Origin: Actinomycetes bacterium
GTDB taxonomy: Bacteria > Actinomycetota > Actinomycetes > Actinomycetales > Dermatophilaceae
Assembly: GCA_023420415.1 (NCBI GenBank)
Contig: JAEZWF010000028.1
Span: forward strand, 1-38,424
Length of the DNA: 38,424 bases
Direction: 5' to 3'
Part shown: piece by piece, positions 1 through 7,572 of the stretch
Layout of the letters: each line of letters opens with the position of its first letter
Position numbering within the stretch: the first letter of the stretch is position 1
Program-made: the position numbers and the translations under genes
Notes under the pieces: model-generated
Database searches by the model: none
The model's input: only the letters and a program-made list of their open reading frames with translations
What the model was told of the DNA's origin: nothing

Positions 1-489
1 CTCCTTCTCGTTGTTCGAGGTGATGATCACCAGCGGCCGCTGACGCGCCTTGATCACCTGCTTGGTCTCGTAGACGTGGAACTCCATGCGGTCCAGTTCC
101 AACAGCAGGTCGTTGGGGAACTCGATATCCGCCTTGTCGATCTCGTCGATCAGCAGCACGGGCGGGGTGTCGGCCTCGAACGCCTGCCACAGCTTGCCCT
201 TGACGATGTAGTTGGCGATGTCGTGCACCCGGCCGTCGCCCAATTGGGAATCGCGCAGGCGCGCCACCGCGTCGTATTCGTACAGGCCCTGCTGGGCCTT
301 GGTGGTGGATTTGATGTGCCACGCGATCAGGTGGCGGCCCAGCGCGCGCGCCACTTCCTGGGCCAGCACGGTCTTGCCGGTGCCGGGTTCGCCCTTGACC
401 AGCAGGGGGCGTTCCAGGGTCAGGGCGGCGTTGACCGCGACCATCAGGTCGTCGGTGGCGACATAGGATTCGGTGCCGGCAAAGCGCAT
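1..489 (-). CDS. MoxR-family AAA+ ATPase, C-terminal part outside the window
   Basis: This frame runs from ATG at 489 off the left edge, giving the first 163 residues. It has a clear AAA+ core: Walker A GEPGTGKT about 35 residues in and Walker B LLIDEIDKAD near residue 125, followed by a sensor-like stretch ending ITSNNEKE. The spacing and the sequence RPLLVKGEPGTGKT fit the MoxR family (COG0714). These ATPases usually act as chaperones that insert cofactors or mature partner complexes, often beside a von Willebrand A-domain protein. The start is supported by AGGAGG about 10 bases upstream. The partner gene, if any, would lie beyond the left edge, so the substrate cannot be said. The family call is firm and the specific role is unknown. 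Confidence 0.9.
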   Translation of the reverse strand, partial: MRFAGTESYVATDDLMVAVNAALTLERPLLVKGEPGTGKTVLAQEVARALGRHLIAWHIKSTTKAQQGLYEYDAVARLRDSQLGDGRVHDIANYIVKGKLWQAFEADTPPVLLIDEIDKADIEFPNDLLLELDRMEFHVYETKQVIKARQRPLVIITSNNEKE

Positions 490-545
490 TGGGTCATATC
501 CTCCTCGTCGCAGGGTAGAGGAGGGGCAGGGCGGCGTCGAGAGGG

Positions 546-582
546 GAAGAAAAACGCCCGCCCCGCGGTGGCGGGACGGGCG
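546..582 (-). terminator. Rho-independent terminator (phasin unit, upstream of moxR)
   Basis: Read on the minus strand, a 12-bp GC stem with one mismatch (arms 571-582 and 555-566, loop GGTG on the plus strand) is followed by a T-rich tract, TTTTTCTT. It lies between the phasin stop and the moxR-like start, so it should insulate the two genes. Confidence 0.75.
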
Positions 583-611
583 CGAAAGGTGCGCTTTCCA
601 GACGGAAAGAA

Positions 612-648
612 GTTGGGGACCGGGCGGGAGGAGAACCCGGTCCCCAAC
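612..648 (-). terminator. Second strong hairpin after the phasin gene
   Basis: This is a perfect 13-bp inverted repeat (612-624 and 636-648, 11-base loop) only 22 bases past the phasin stop, followed on the minus strand by TTCTTTCC. Together with the hairpin at 546-582 it forms a tandem terminator. Such doubling is common after strongly transcribed genes, and phasins are abundant proteins. Confidence 0.65.
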
Positions 649-670
649 CGCACTCAACCCTGCATGCGGA

Positions 671-1030
671 TCAAGCGGCGGACTTGACCAGCGACTGGAA
701 CGCGGCGATGCGGGCGTTCAGGGGCTCGAGCGCGGCGGTGAACACGGTCTGGGACAGCTCGGCGAACTTGCGGCCCTCGGCGATGGCGTTCTCGACCGAT
801 TCGCGGGCCAGCTTGCCCTGCAGGTCGGCGAACTCGGCCGGGGTCTTGACGGCGAACAGCGCCTTCACGGCGGCGTCGGCCTTCTCGGCGGACTGGGTCA
901 GATAGGCCTGGGAGGCCTTGGCGAGCTCCTCCATGCCCTTGACGGCCAGGGTGGAGCTCTTCACCACCGCATCGGCATTGTCCTTGCCGAGAGCGACGAA
1001 CTTTTCGAAACCTTCGATCTTCATGGTCAT
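671..1030 (-). CDS. phaP: Phasin (polyhydroxyalkanoate granule-associated protein)
   Basis: This 119-residue protein starts MTMKIEGFEKF and continues as an Ala-rich amphipathic helical protein (phasin_2-like: KFVALGKDNADAVVKSS near the N-terminus, EGRKFAELSQ in the C-terminal half). Phasins coat polyhydroxybutyrate granules and control their number and size. The frame stays open to 1150, but the upstream residues lie over the promoter and operators, so I take ATG at 1030, with AAGGA about 9 bases before it; ATG at 1024 is an alternative. The gene stands alone between its own promoter region and a double terminator. The acetoacetyl-CoA synthetase at 13708-15660 fits the same polymer metabolism. 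Confidence 0.88.
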   Translation of the reverse strand: MTMKIEGFEKFVALGKDNADAVVKSSTLAVKGMEELAKASQAYLTQSAEKADAAVKALFAVKTPAEFADLQGKLARESVENAIAEGRKFAELSQTVFTAALEPLNARIAAFQSLVKSAA

Positions 1031-1085
1031 GGCCTTGGTCCTTCGTCTTTTCGCGACCGTCGCTCGGGGGGTGAAGCGATGATCG

Positions 1086-1100
1086 TTGTGCACTGCAACA
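1086..1100. promoter_or_regulatory. Likely PhaR operator, promoter-proximal copy
   Basis: The site contains the nonamer TGCACTGCA (1089-1097) inside TTGTGCACTGCAACA, overlapping or just downstream of the predicted transcription start of the phasin gene. TGC-rich palindromes of this type are the known targets of PhaR, the repressor of phasin genes in Rhodobacter and Paracoccus. Binding here is inferred. Confidence 0.6.
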
Positions 1101-1107
1101 TGAGCGT

Positions 1108-1136
1108 AGAATACCCCGTTTGCCGGCCGAGGCAAG
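1108..1136 (-). promoter_or_regulatory. Phasin promoter, sigma-70 type
   Basis: On the minus strand, TTGCCT (1130-1135) and TATTCT (1108-1113) are separated by 16 bases. The predicted start of transcription falls at the promoter-proximal operator, and the distal operator lies just upstream of the -35 element. Confidence 0.5.
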
Positions 1137-1139
1137 AGG

Positions 1140-1160
1140 TTTTTTTGCACTGCACAAAAA
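1140..1160. promoter_or_regulatory. Likely PhaR operator, distal copy
   Basis: This is the same nonamer TGCACTGCA (1146-1154), here flanked by a T-run on the left and an A-run on the right, which makes a nearly symmetric site. It lies 57 bases from the first copy. Two identical cores flanking one promoter argue for real regulatory sites. Confidence 0.6.
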
Positions 1161-1173
1161 CGGACCCGGCGAA

Positions 1174-1208
1174 GGCGGGGCGGGGGCGGGCTGCCCCCGC
1201 CCCCGCCC
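1174..1208 (-). terminator. GC-rich hairpin after the PilZ chemoreceptor
   Basis: An almost pure G/C inverted repeat begins 7 bases past the stop of the chemoreceptor. The nearest T-run on the minus strand is about 13 bases further on and belongs to the phasin operator, so this is only a tentative terminator. Confidence 0.35.
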
Positions 1209-1214
1209 GGGGCC

Positions 1215-3671
1215 TCAGGCGATGTGGGTGGGCGCCGCTTCGATGCCGGCCACCGCCTTGACCATCTTGCGGCCCTGTTCGGGGCCTTCGGTGAACACCA
1301 GATGCAGGGTGCCTTCCTCCCAACTGCGGACCTCGACCGCGATGTTCTGGCCGGCCATGCTCAGGCGGCCCTGCAGCCCGGCCTGGGTTTCGGGGTGGCC
1401 CAGCACGGCGGCGCCGCCCACCGAGATGTCCTCGACCTCGCCGTCGTGGCTGACGCCGGCCAGGGTCACCGAACACGGCACCCGCACGCTCAGGCGCGGC
1501 GAGATGCGGCGGTCGGCCTCCTTGGTGCTGGTGCGCACCACGCGGACCAATACCTGGCGCAGTTCATGGATCGAATGGGCCACTTCGTTGGAGGCATAGC
1601 GCACCTCGCTGGCCTGTCCGCCGGTTTCGGCGGCGTCGCTGGACACCGAGGCGATCAGCGAGGACACCTCCTGCGCGGCCGAGCTGGTCTCGACCACGTT
1701 GCGGCTGATCTCGGCGGTGGTCGCGCTTTGCTCCTCCATGGCGGCGGCGATGGACGACGACACCTCGTCCACCCGGCGGATCGAGGAATTGATGCCGGTC
1801 ACCGCCTCGACCACCTCGTGGGTCAGCGACTGGATCTTGGCGATCTGGCCGGTGATTTCCTCGGTCGAGCGCGAGGTTTGGGTGGCCAGGCTCTTGACCT
1901 CGTTGGCGACCACGGCGAAGCCCTTGCCGGCATCGCCGGCGCGGGCGGCCTCGATGGTGGCGTTCAGCGCCAACAGGTTGGTCTGGCCGGCGATGTCGCC
2001 GATCAGCACGGCGATCTCGCCGATCTTGGCGACCTCGCTGGCCAGCGAATGGATGATGGCCTGGGTGCGCTCGCCGTCGGACACCGAGGCGCGGGTGATC
2101 TCGCCGGCAAAGGCCACCTGGGAGGCGATTTCCTGGATCGAGGCGGCCATCTCCTCGGCCGCGCCGGCCACCGCCTGGGCGTTGGCCAGCGCTTCCTCGG
2201 CGGCGGCGGCCACGCCCTGGCTGTGCTCGCTCACCCGTTCGGCCGAGCGGGCCATGGCTTCGGCATCGGCGGCCATCTGCCGGGTGCGGCCGGCCACCGT
2301 CTCGACGGCGGCGCCGGCTTCGCGCTCCACGGTGTCGGCCATCTCCTCCAGGGCGCGGGCGCGTTCCTCGGTGGTCTTGCGCTCGTGCTCGGCCCGTTCC
2401 TGGGCGCCATAGGCCAGCTTGGCCTTCATGGCGCGCAGCAGCACGGTCAGGCGGCGGAACTCGCGGGCGGGCGGGGTTTCGATCTCGTGGGCGAAGTCGC
2501 TGCGGGCGATGGCGTCGAAATGGGTTTCGAAGCGCGTGAGCGGCCGGCGCACCGCCGACAGCAGCACGCGGCCGCCCACCGCGGTGATCGCCGCCGCCAC
2601 CATCACGATGGCCAGCACCAGGATCAGGTTGAAGCGGAAATCGGCCTTGGCGGCGGCGTATTCCTGGCCCGCCACCTGGACCTGCAATTGCAGCAGCTCG
2701 CGGTTTGTGGCGTGGGCCGCCTCGAACAGCGGCACGATGCGCTTGGCGAACAGCGACTCGATGCGCAGCGGGTCGGAATTGCGCGCGGCGTCGATGGCCG
2801 GCAGCAGGCCCTCCTTGACGAAGGCGTCGCGCTGCTCGGCGAAGCGGGCGGCCAGCGCGGCCTCCTCGGCGGTCATGTGCTTGGTGCTGAAGCGCTGCCA
2901 CAGATCGCCGATCTGGGCGATGTTCTCCTCGATGCGCTTGATGCGCCCGGCGATGACCTTGTCCTCGGTGCCGTCGCGCAGGTCGATGACCAGCACGGTA
3001 GTCAGTTGCAGGTTCTCGCGCATGCGATCGACGATGTCGCCGATCTGCCCGGTGGGCACCGTGCGGTCCTCGATGGCCGAACGCAGGGCGTCGTTGGTGG
3101 CGCTCATGCCGGCCAGGCCCAGCCCGCCCACCAGCATCATCATCAGGATCAGGCCGCCGAACAGCAGCGTCAGGCGGCCGGTGAGGGCGTCGGTGAACAC
3201 CTTGAGCCGGTGGCCGAAAGTGGCCGGCACGGCGTCGCCCTCGCTGATGCGCAGCGAGGTGTCGCCGGCGCGCAGGCGGCCATAGGCGGCCTCGGCCGCG
3301 GCGATCTGCTGGCGCGACGGCTTGGAGCGGATCGAGATGTAGCCGATCAGCTCGCCGTCCTCCACCACCGGGGTGACGTTGGCGCGCACCCAATAGAAAT
3401 CGCCGCTCTTGGTGCGGTTCTTGACCAGCCCTTCCCACGGGCGCCCGGCCTTGACCGTGGCCCACAGGTCGGCGAACGCCTGGGGCGGCATGTGGGGGTG
3501 GCGGATCAGGTTGTGGGGCTGGCCGATCAGCTCGTCCTCGGCATAGCCGCTGACGGCGATGAAGGCGCGGTTCACGAAGGTGATGCGGCCGCCCGGATCG
3601 GTGCGGCTGACCAGCAACTGGCCGTCCGGCAATTCCACTTCGCGGTCGGTGATCGGCTCGTTCACGCGCAT
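1215..3671 (-). CDS. Aer-like chemoreceptor: PAS - TM - sensor - TM - HAMP - MA - PilZ
   Basis: This 818-residue methyl-accepting protein has an N-terminal PAS domain (about 20-120) very like E. coli Aer (VSGYAEDELIGQPHNLIRHP and NRTKSGDFYWVRANV), which in Aer binds FAD and reads cell redox state. A membrane segment (about 167-189), a periplasmic helical region, a second membrane segment (about 347-368) and a HAMP domain follow. The signalling tip contains IAGQTNLLALNATIEAARAG, where CheW/CheA bind. The C-terminal ~100 residues form a PilZ domain, with RISPR matching RxxxR and DISVGG matching D/NxSxxG, the c-di-GMP-binding motifs. Azospirillum receptors with PilZ tails (Tlp1, Aer) are known relatives. 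The start at 3671 has a GAGGGGGG ribosome site. It probably tunes aerotaxis to c-di-GMP level; the ligand of the periplasmic part is unknown. Confidence 0.92.
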   Translation of the reverse strand: MRVNEPITDREVELPDGQLLVSRTDPGGRITFVNRAFIAVSGYAEDELIGQPHNLIRHPHMPPQAFADLWATVKAGRPWEGLVKNRTKSGDFYWVRANVTPVVEDGELIGYISIRSKPSRQQIAAAEAAYGRLRAGDTSLRISEGDAVPATFGHRLKVFTDALTGRLTLLFGGLILMMMLVGGLGLAGMSATNDALRSAIEDRTVPTGQIGDIVDRMRENLQLTTVLVIDLRDGTEDKVIAGRIKRIEENIAQIGDLWQRFSTKHMTAEEAALAARFAEQRDAFVKEGLLPAIDAARNSDPLRIESLFAKRIVPLFEAAHATNRELLQLQVQVAGQEYAAAKADFRFNLILVLAIVMVAAAITAVGGRVLLSAVRRPLTRFETHFDAIARSDFAHEIETPPAREFRRLTVLLRAMKAKLAYGAQERAEHERKTTEERARALEEMADTVEREAGAAVETVAGRTRQMAADAEAMARSAERVSEHSQGVAAAAEEALANAQAVAGAAEEMAASIQEIASQVAFAGEITRASVSDGERTQAIIHSLASEVAKIGEIAVLIGDIAGQTNLLALNATIEAARAGDAGKGFAVVANEVKSLATQTSRSTEEITGQIAKIQSLTHEVVEAVTGINSSIRRVDEVSSSIAAAMEEQSATTAEISRNVVETSSAAQEVSSLIASVSSDAAETGGQASEVRYASNEVAHSIHELRQVLVRVVRTSTKEADRRISPRLSVRVPCSVTLAGVSHDGEVEDISVGGAAVLGHPETQAGLQGRLSMAGQNIAVEVRSWEEGTLHLVFTEGPEQGRKMVKAVAGIEAAPTHIA

Positions 3672-3785
3672 GTCGCTCTTCCCCCCTCGGGTCCCGCTCT
3701 TACTTGTGGATATCCGATATGACGAACCGAGGGGCCGGACAAGGGGCTATAGCGAAAAAGTTGTGCCGATCGCTAAAATATGTGG

Positions 3786-4673
3786 TCAGAGGTTCCCGTC
3801 GACCACCGACAGGAACGTGGCCGTCGCCGGCGAAATGGTGCTGCGGTGGATCAGGATCAGGTCGATGAAGGCCTCCGCGTCGGCGATGGCGGCAAAGGCC
3901 ACGCCATCGAAGCCGACCCGGCACATGGTGCGCGGAACCACCGCCAGCCCCAGCCCGGCATCCACCAGCCGGATCATGGTGGACATCTGGTGGGCCTCGA
4001 CGGCGATGCGCGGGGCGAAGCCGGCGGCCTGGCACAATTGGGTGATCTTGTCGTACAGCCCGGTGCCGATGTGGCGCGGATTCATCACCAGCCCTTCGCC
4101 CGCCACCTCGGCCATGGACAGGGTGGCGCGGCCGGCCAGCGGGTGGTCGGCGGGAAGCGCCAGCACCAGCGGCTCGCGCAGGATCAGCCGGCCGCACACG
4201 CCGGGCGGCAGATTGCTGGCGGCCGGGCGGGCGAAGCCGATGTCCAGGCGGCCCTCGGCCATCGCCTCGATCTGCATGCCGGTGGACATCTCGCGCAGGG
4301 ACACCCGCACGTCGGGATAGGCGTGGCGAAAGGCGCGCAGGATGCGCGGCATCACCTCGGTGAACGGCACCGAGCCGGTGAAGGCGATGTCCAGGCGCCC
4401 AGCCTCGCCCCCGGCGGCCGCGCGGGCCAGCCGGCCCAAATCGCCCGCGCGGGCCAGGATGTCCCGGGCCTCGGCCAGCAGAACCTCGCCGGCGGCGGTC
4501 AGCTCCACCTTGCGGCGGTTGCGGTCGAACAGGCGCGCCCCCAGTTCCGCCTCGAACGCCTTGATCTGCTGGCTCAGCGGCGGCTGGGCCATGCGCAGCC
4601 GCTCGGCGGCGCGGCCGAAATGGCGCTCCTCGGCCACGGCGACGAAATAGCGCAGATGCCGCAGCTCCATCAT
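3786..4673 (-). CDS. LysR-family regulator, YnfL-like
   Basis: This 295-residue protein has a typical LysR N-terminal winged helix (ELRHLRYFVAVAEERHFGRA, then RMAQPPLSQQIKAFE), a linker helix, and a substrate-binding domain from about residue 90 (VSLREMSTGMQIEAMAEGRL). It resembles E. coli YnfL across its length, including the stretch HIGTGLYDKI. It is divergent from an MFS exporter that resembles YnfM, the same arrangement as in E. coli, so it most likely controls that transporter and itself from the shared 91-base gap. Two ATG codons in a row (4673 and 4670) make the exact start uncertain by one residue. The inducer is unknown. Confidence 0.88.
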   Translation of the reverse strand: MMELRHLRYFVAVAEERHFGRAAERLRMAQPPLSQQIKAFEAELGARLFDRNRRKVELTAAGEVLLAEARDILARAGDLGRLARAAAGGEAGRLDIAFTGSVPFTEVMPRILRAFRHAYPDVRVSLREMSTGMQIEAMAEGRLDIGFARPAASNLPPGVCGRLILREPLVLALPADHPLAGRATLSMAEVAGEGLVMNPRHIGTGLYDKITQLCQAAGFAPRIAVEAHQMSTMIRLVDAGLGLAVVPRTMCRVGFDGVAFAAIADAEAFIDLILIHRSTISPATATFLSVVDGNL

Positions 4674-4680
4674 ACCCTCA

Positions 4681-4709
4681 GAATATCACCCGCTCGCGTG
4701 TAATATATT
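4681..4709. promoter_or_regulatory. Possible LysR operator between the divergent genes
   Basis: An AT-rich imperfect inverted repeat (ATATCAC and GTGTAATAT around a GC spacer) sits in the short gap between the LysR gene and the MFS gene. LysR sites are typically T-N11-A palindromes of about this size. The symmetry is imperfect, so this is a candidate only. Confidence 0.35.
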
Positions 4710-4764
4710 GGAAATCACAGGGGCGGGCCAGCTAGCATCGGCCTCCAGTTCCCCCGGAGTTTCC

Positions 4765-5913
4765 ATGATCGCCCTCGACCGCCGCCGCATCGCCGTGTTC
4801 ATCGCCGGTGCCTGCGCCTTTCTCGACATGTACTGCACCCAGGCGCTGCTGCCCGACCTGGCGCGGCACTTCCGCGCCACCCCGGCCGAGGTGGGGCTGA
4901 CCGTGACCATGGCGACGCTGGCCACCGCGCTGGTGGCGCCCATGATCGGCGCCCTGGCCGACATGGTGGGGCGCAAGCGGGTGATCGTGGCCGGCGCCCT
5001 GGCATTGGTGCTGCCCACCCTGGGCATCGCCCTGGTGGACAGCCTGCCGGCGATCCTGGCGTTGCGCTTCCTGCAAGGGCTGTGCATGCCGGCCATCTTC
5101 ACCGTCACCATGGCCTATGTGGGCGAGGAATGGCCCGCCGCCCAGGTGCCCGAGGTGGTCAGCCTGTACACCGCCGGCACCGCGCTGGGCGGCGTGTCGG
5201 GCCGGCTGGTGACGGCGGTGGCCGCCGATTACTTGGGCTGGCGCGAGGCGTTCGTGGTGCTGGGCGGGGTCAACCTGGCGGCCGGCCTGTTGATTTGGGG
5301 CATGCTGCCGGCGGCGCGGGGGTGGCGAGCCTCGGGGTCGCTGGTGGAGACCCTGCGCGCGGCGCTGGGGCATCTGCGCAACCCGCGTCTGGTCGCCACC
5401 TTCGGCATCGGCTTCACCATCCTGTTCTCGCTGGTGGCCACCTTCACCTACGGCACCTTCCATCTGGCGGGCTGGCCCTACAGCCTGTCGGCGACCGGGC
5501 AGGGGCTGGTGTTCCTGGTCTACCTGCTGGGATCGGTGGCCGCGCCGGTGGGCGGCCGGATCATCGCCCGCATCGGCCCGGTGCGCGGCCTTGCCATGGC
5601 GGTGGGCGGCGTCTGGCTGGGGCTGGGGGTGGCGCTGGTGCCGTCGCTGCCGGTGATCGTGGCCGGCCTGGGCATCATGGTGTGCGGCATCTTTATCTGC
5701 CAGACCGCTTCGATCAGCATGATCAGCGCGACCGCCAAGACCTCGCGCTCGGCCGCCATGGGGCTTTACGTCACCCTGTATTACGCGGGCGGATCGCTGG
5801 GCGCGGTGGCGCCGGCGCCGGCGTGGCACGCCTATGCGTGGCCGGGCGTGGTCGCCATCGTCATGCTGGTGGCGCTGGGCGGATTGGGGCTGGCGTGGCG
5901 CTGGTGGCGCTAG
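4765..5913 (+). CDS. MFS drug/metabolite exporter, YnfM-like
   Basis: This 382-residue protein has about twelve hydrophobic segments. Early in it are MYCTQALLPDLARHF and the loop motif GALADMVGRKRVIV, the G-x-L-a-D-r-x-G-r-k-r signature between helices 2 and 3 of major facilitator proteins. The RFLQGLCMPAIF region matches helix 4 of the DHA1 antiporter group. It should export a small molecule in exchange for protons. The frame is open from 4708, but ATG at 4765 has GGAG about 7 bases before it and begins right before the first membrane segment. It pairs with the divergent LysR gene. The substrate is unknown; YnfM itself is poorly characterised. Confidence 0.88.
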   Translation: MIALDRRRIAVFIAGACAFLDMYCTQALLPDLARHFRATPAEVGLTVTMATLATALVAPMIGALADMVGRKRVIVAGALALVLPTLGIALVDSLPAILALRFLQGLCMPAIFTVTMAYVGEEWPAAQVPEVVSLYTAGTALGGVSGRLVTAVAADYLGWREAFVVLGGVNLAAGLLIWGMLPAARGWRASGSLVETLRAALGHLRNPRLVATFGIGFTILFSLVATFTYGTFHLAGWPYSLSATGQGLVFLVYLLGSVAAPVGGRIIARIGPVRGLAMAVGGVWLGLGVALVPSLPVIVAGLGIMVCGIFICQTASISMISATAKTSRSAAMGLYVTLYYAGGSLGAVAPAPAWHAYAWPGVVAIVMLVALGGLGLAWRWWR

Positions 5914-5987
5914 GCGCGGCCCCGCCGGCGGGCGGCGGAGTCGAGAACCGTTGCGTTTCCGCGCGCCAATCCCTATCTCTTCCGTCT

Positions 5988-7130
5988 ATGGATACCGGCA
6001 CCAAAAAGAACCTCATTGGCCTGTCGCGCGACGAACTGGCCGCCGAAATGGCGACCATCGGCGAGAAGCCGTTTCGCGCCAAGCAGCTTTGGCATTGGCT
6101 GTACAATCGCGGCGAGACCGATTTCGCCAAGATGACCTCGATCTCGAAGGTCATGCAGGCCCGTCTGGCCGAGCATTACGTGGTCGAACGCCCGCTGGTG
6201 GAGCGCGACCTGATCTCGGTGGACACCACCCGCAAGTGGCTGCTCAAGTTCTCGGACGGCAACGAGGCCGAAACGGTCTATATCCCCGACGAGGACGAGG
6301 TGCGCGGCGCCGTCTGCATCAGCAGCCAGGTGGGCTGCACGCTGACCTGCAAATTCTGCCACACCGGCACCCAATTGCTGGTGCGCAACCTGACCCCGGC
6401 CGAGATCGTCGGCCAGTTCATGGTGGCGCGCGACGCCTATGGCGAGTGGCCGACCCCCGACGATCAGGCGCGCAAGCTCAGCAACATCGTCATGATGGGC
6501 ATGGGCGAGCCGCTTTACAATTTCGACAACGTCGCCACCGCGCTCAAGATCATCATGGACGGTGAGGGCATCGCGCTCAGCAAGCGCCGCATCACGCTGT
6601 CCACCTCGGGGGTGGTGCCGATGATGAAGCGCTGCGGCGAGGAACTGGGTGTCAACCTCGCCATTTCCCTGCATGCGGTCACCGACGAGGTGCGCGACCG
6701 CATCATGCCCATCAACAAGAAATACCCCCTGGCCGAGCTGATGAAGGCGTGCGCCGAATATCCCGGCGCCTCGAACGCCCGGCGCATCACCTTCGAATAC
6801 ATCATGCTGAAGGGCGTGAACGATTCGCTGGCCGACGCCCGTCAGTTGCTGCGCCTGGTCAAGGGGTTGCCGGCCAAGTTCAACCTGATCCCCTTCAACC
6901 CCTGGCCGGGGTCCGAGTTCGAATGCTCGACCATGAAGGACATCAAGGCGTTCTCGGATTACATCCAGGACAACGGCTATTCCGCGCCCATTCGCAAGTC
7001 GCGCGGCGCCGACATCCTGGCAGCCTGCGGCCAGTTGCGGTCGGAAAGCCAGCGCCAGCGCTGTTCGCGCATGGCGGAACGGCTGGCCGCCGGCATCCCC
7101 GACGAACACCATTCCCAGCCCGCCGCCTGA
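5988..7130 (+). CDS. rlmN: Dual-specificity 23S rRNA/tRNA adenine-C2 methyltransferase RlmN
   Basis: RlmN is a radical-SAM enzyme that methylates C2 of A2503 in 23S rRNA and A37 in some tRNAs. This 380-residue protein has the CxxxCxxC iron-sulfur motif (CTLTCKFC), the preceding AVCISSQVGC segment, GMGEPLYN, and a C-terminal cysteine in AACGQLRSES that fits the methyl-carrying cysteine. The N-terminal GEKPFRAKQLWHWLY is typical. The open frame reaches back to 5082 inside the MFS gene, but that part is a shadow; ATG at 5988 gives the usual family length. No clear ribosome site precedes it. The gene stands alone with its own terminator. Confidence 0.96.
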   Translation: MDTGTKKNLIGLSRDELAAEMATIGEKPFRAKQLWHWLYNRGETDFAKMTSISKVMQARLAEHYVVERPLVERDLISVDTTRKWLLKFSDGNEAETVYIPDEDEVRGAVCISSQVGCTLTCKFCHTGTQLLVRNLTPAEIVGQFMVARDAYGEWPTPDDQARKLSNIVMMGMGEPLYNFDNVATALKIIMDGEGIALSKRRITLSTSGVVPMMKRCGEELGVNLAISLHAVTDEVRDRIMPINKKYPLAELMKACAEYPGASNARRITFEYIMLKGVNDSLADARQLLRLVKGLPAKFNLIPFNPWPGSEFECSTMKDIKAFSDYIQDNGYSAPIRKSRGADILAACGQLRSESQRQRCSRMAERLAAGIPDEHHSQPAA

Positions 7131-7148
7131 CGGCGGGCTTTTTCTTTC
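7117..7148 (+). terminator. Rho-independent terminator overlapping the rlmN stop
   Basis: A perfect 9-bp stem (AGCCCGCCG at 7117-7125, CGGCGGGCT at 7131-7139) is followed by a T-rich tract. The rlmN stop codon TGA is the last part of the loop, so the coding region itself forms the upstream arm. Confidence 0.88.
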
Positions 7149-7198
7149 GGATCATTGCGGCTTCGGCGGGCAGGGCGTGCCTCGGCAGCCATCGTCGT

Positions 7199-7223
7199 GA
7201 TGCCCGGACGTGATCCGGGCATC
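7199..7223. repeat. Small palindrome of the type scattered in alphaproteobacterial genomes
   Basis: A perfect 10-bp inverted repeat, GATGCCCGGA and TCCGGGCATC around the loop CGTGA. Short 'GGATNCCCGG'-like palindromes are spread between genes in many alphaproteobacteria. Copy number in this genome cannot be judged from the window. Confidence 0.6.
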
Positions 7224-7453
7224 CCCGCGGTACCGCCGACCTCTTCCCTTCCTCGGTCCCCCGCGACCGGGGGCGGTCCCCTGCCGCCAGATCATCGCCC
7301 CGGGCCGCCTGACCGGTCGTCCCCGTCATTCGGCGGCAAGGGCGCACGGGCGGTGGCGTGTTCGCCGCAAGATAACGCGGTGTGAAAAATGTGAATGACA
7401 TTCAAATGGAGTTTCAAGTTTTACTGTGATTATCGGCCTATTATTGGAAATAT

Positions 7454-7477
7454 TTGTTGATGGCTATTGTTGATGGC
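7454..7477. repeat. Direct repeat upstream of the Cache chemoreceptor
   Basis: TTGTTGATGGC occurs twice with a 13-base period in the AT-rich stretch about 100 bases before the chemoreceptor start. It could be a tandem regulator site or a chance duplication. Confidence 0.4.
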
Positions 7478-7572
7478 GCTGTGCTCTTGTGTTACATCCT
7501 GGCGCCATCGGGGAGATGAGATTTGTCGATCATGGGCCGAACCGGGGCGGCCCATTGTCTGGAAGTTGATAA

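Larger units (their letters stand above)
7149..7572. other. Intergenic region upstream of the Cache chemoreceptor
   Basis: No credible gene lies here. The first part holds a 25-base palindrome (7199-7223). From about 7380 the base composition changes sharply to AT-rich for about 110 bases, which probably marks the promoter region of the chemoreceptor at 7573. A direct repeat of TTGTTGATGGC (7454-7464 and 7467-7477) lies in it. I could not fix one promoter with confidence. Confidence 0.6.

Noticed and set aside
1224..3722. Long plus-strand frame of 832 residues opposite the PilZ chemoreceptor
   Set aside because: It is Gly/His/Ala-rich with no domain pattern, while the opposite strand encodes a complete chemoreceptor. 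It is a GC-driven shadow frame.
5082..5987. Fusion of an unknown N-terminal domain to RlmN
   Set aside because: The frame is open upstream by chance within the MFS gene. RlmN has its normal length from 5988.
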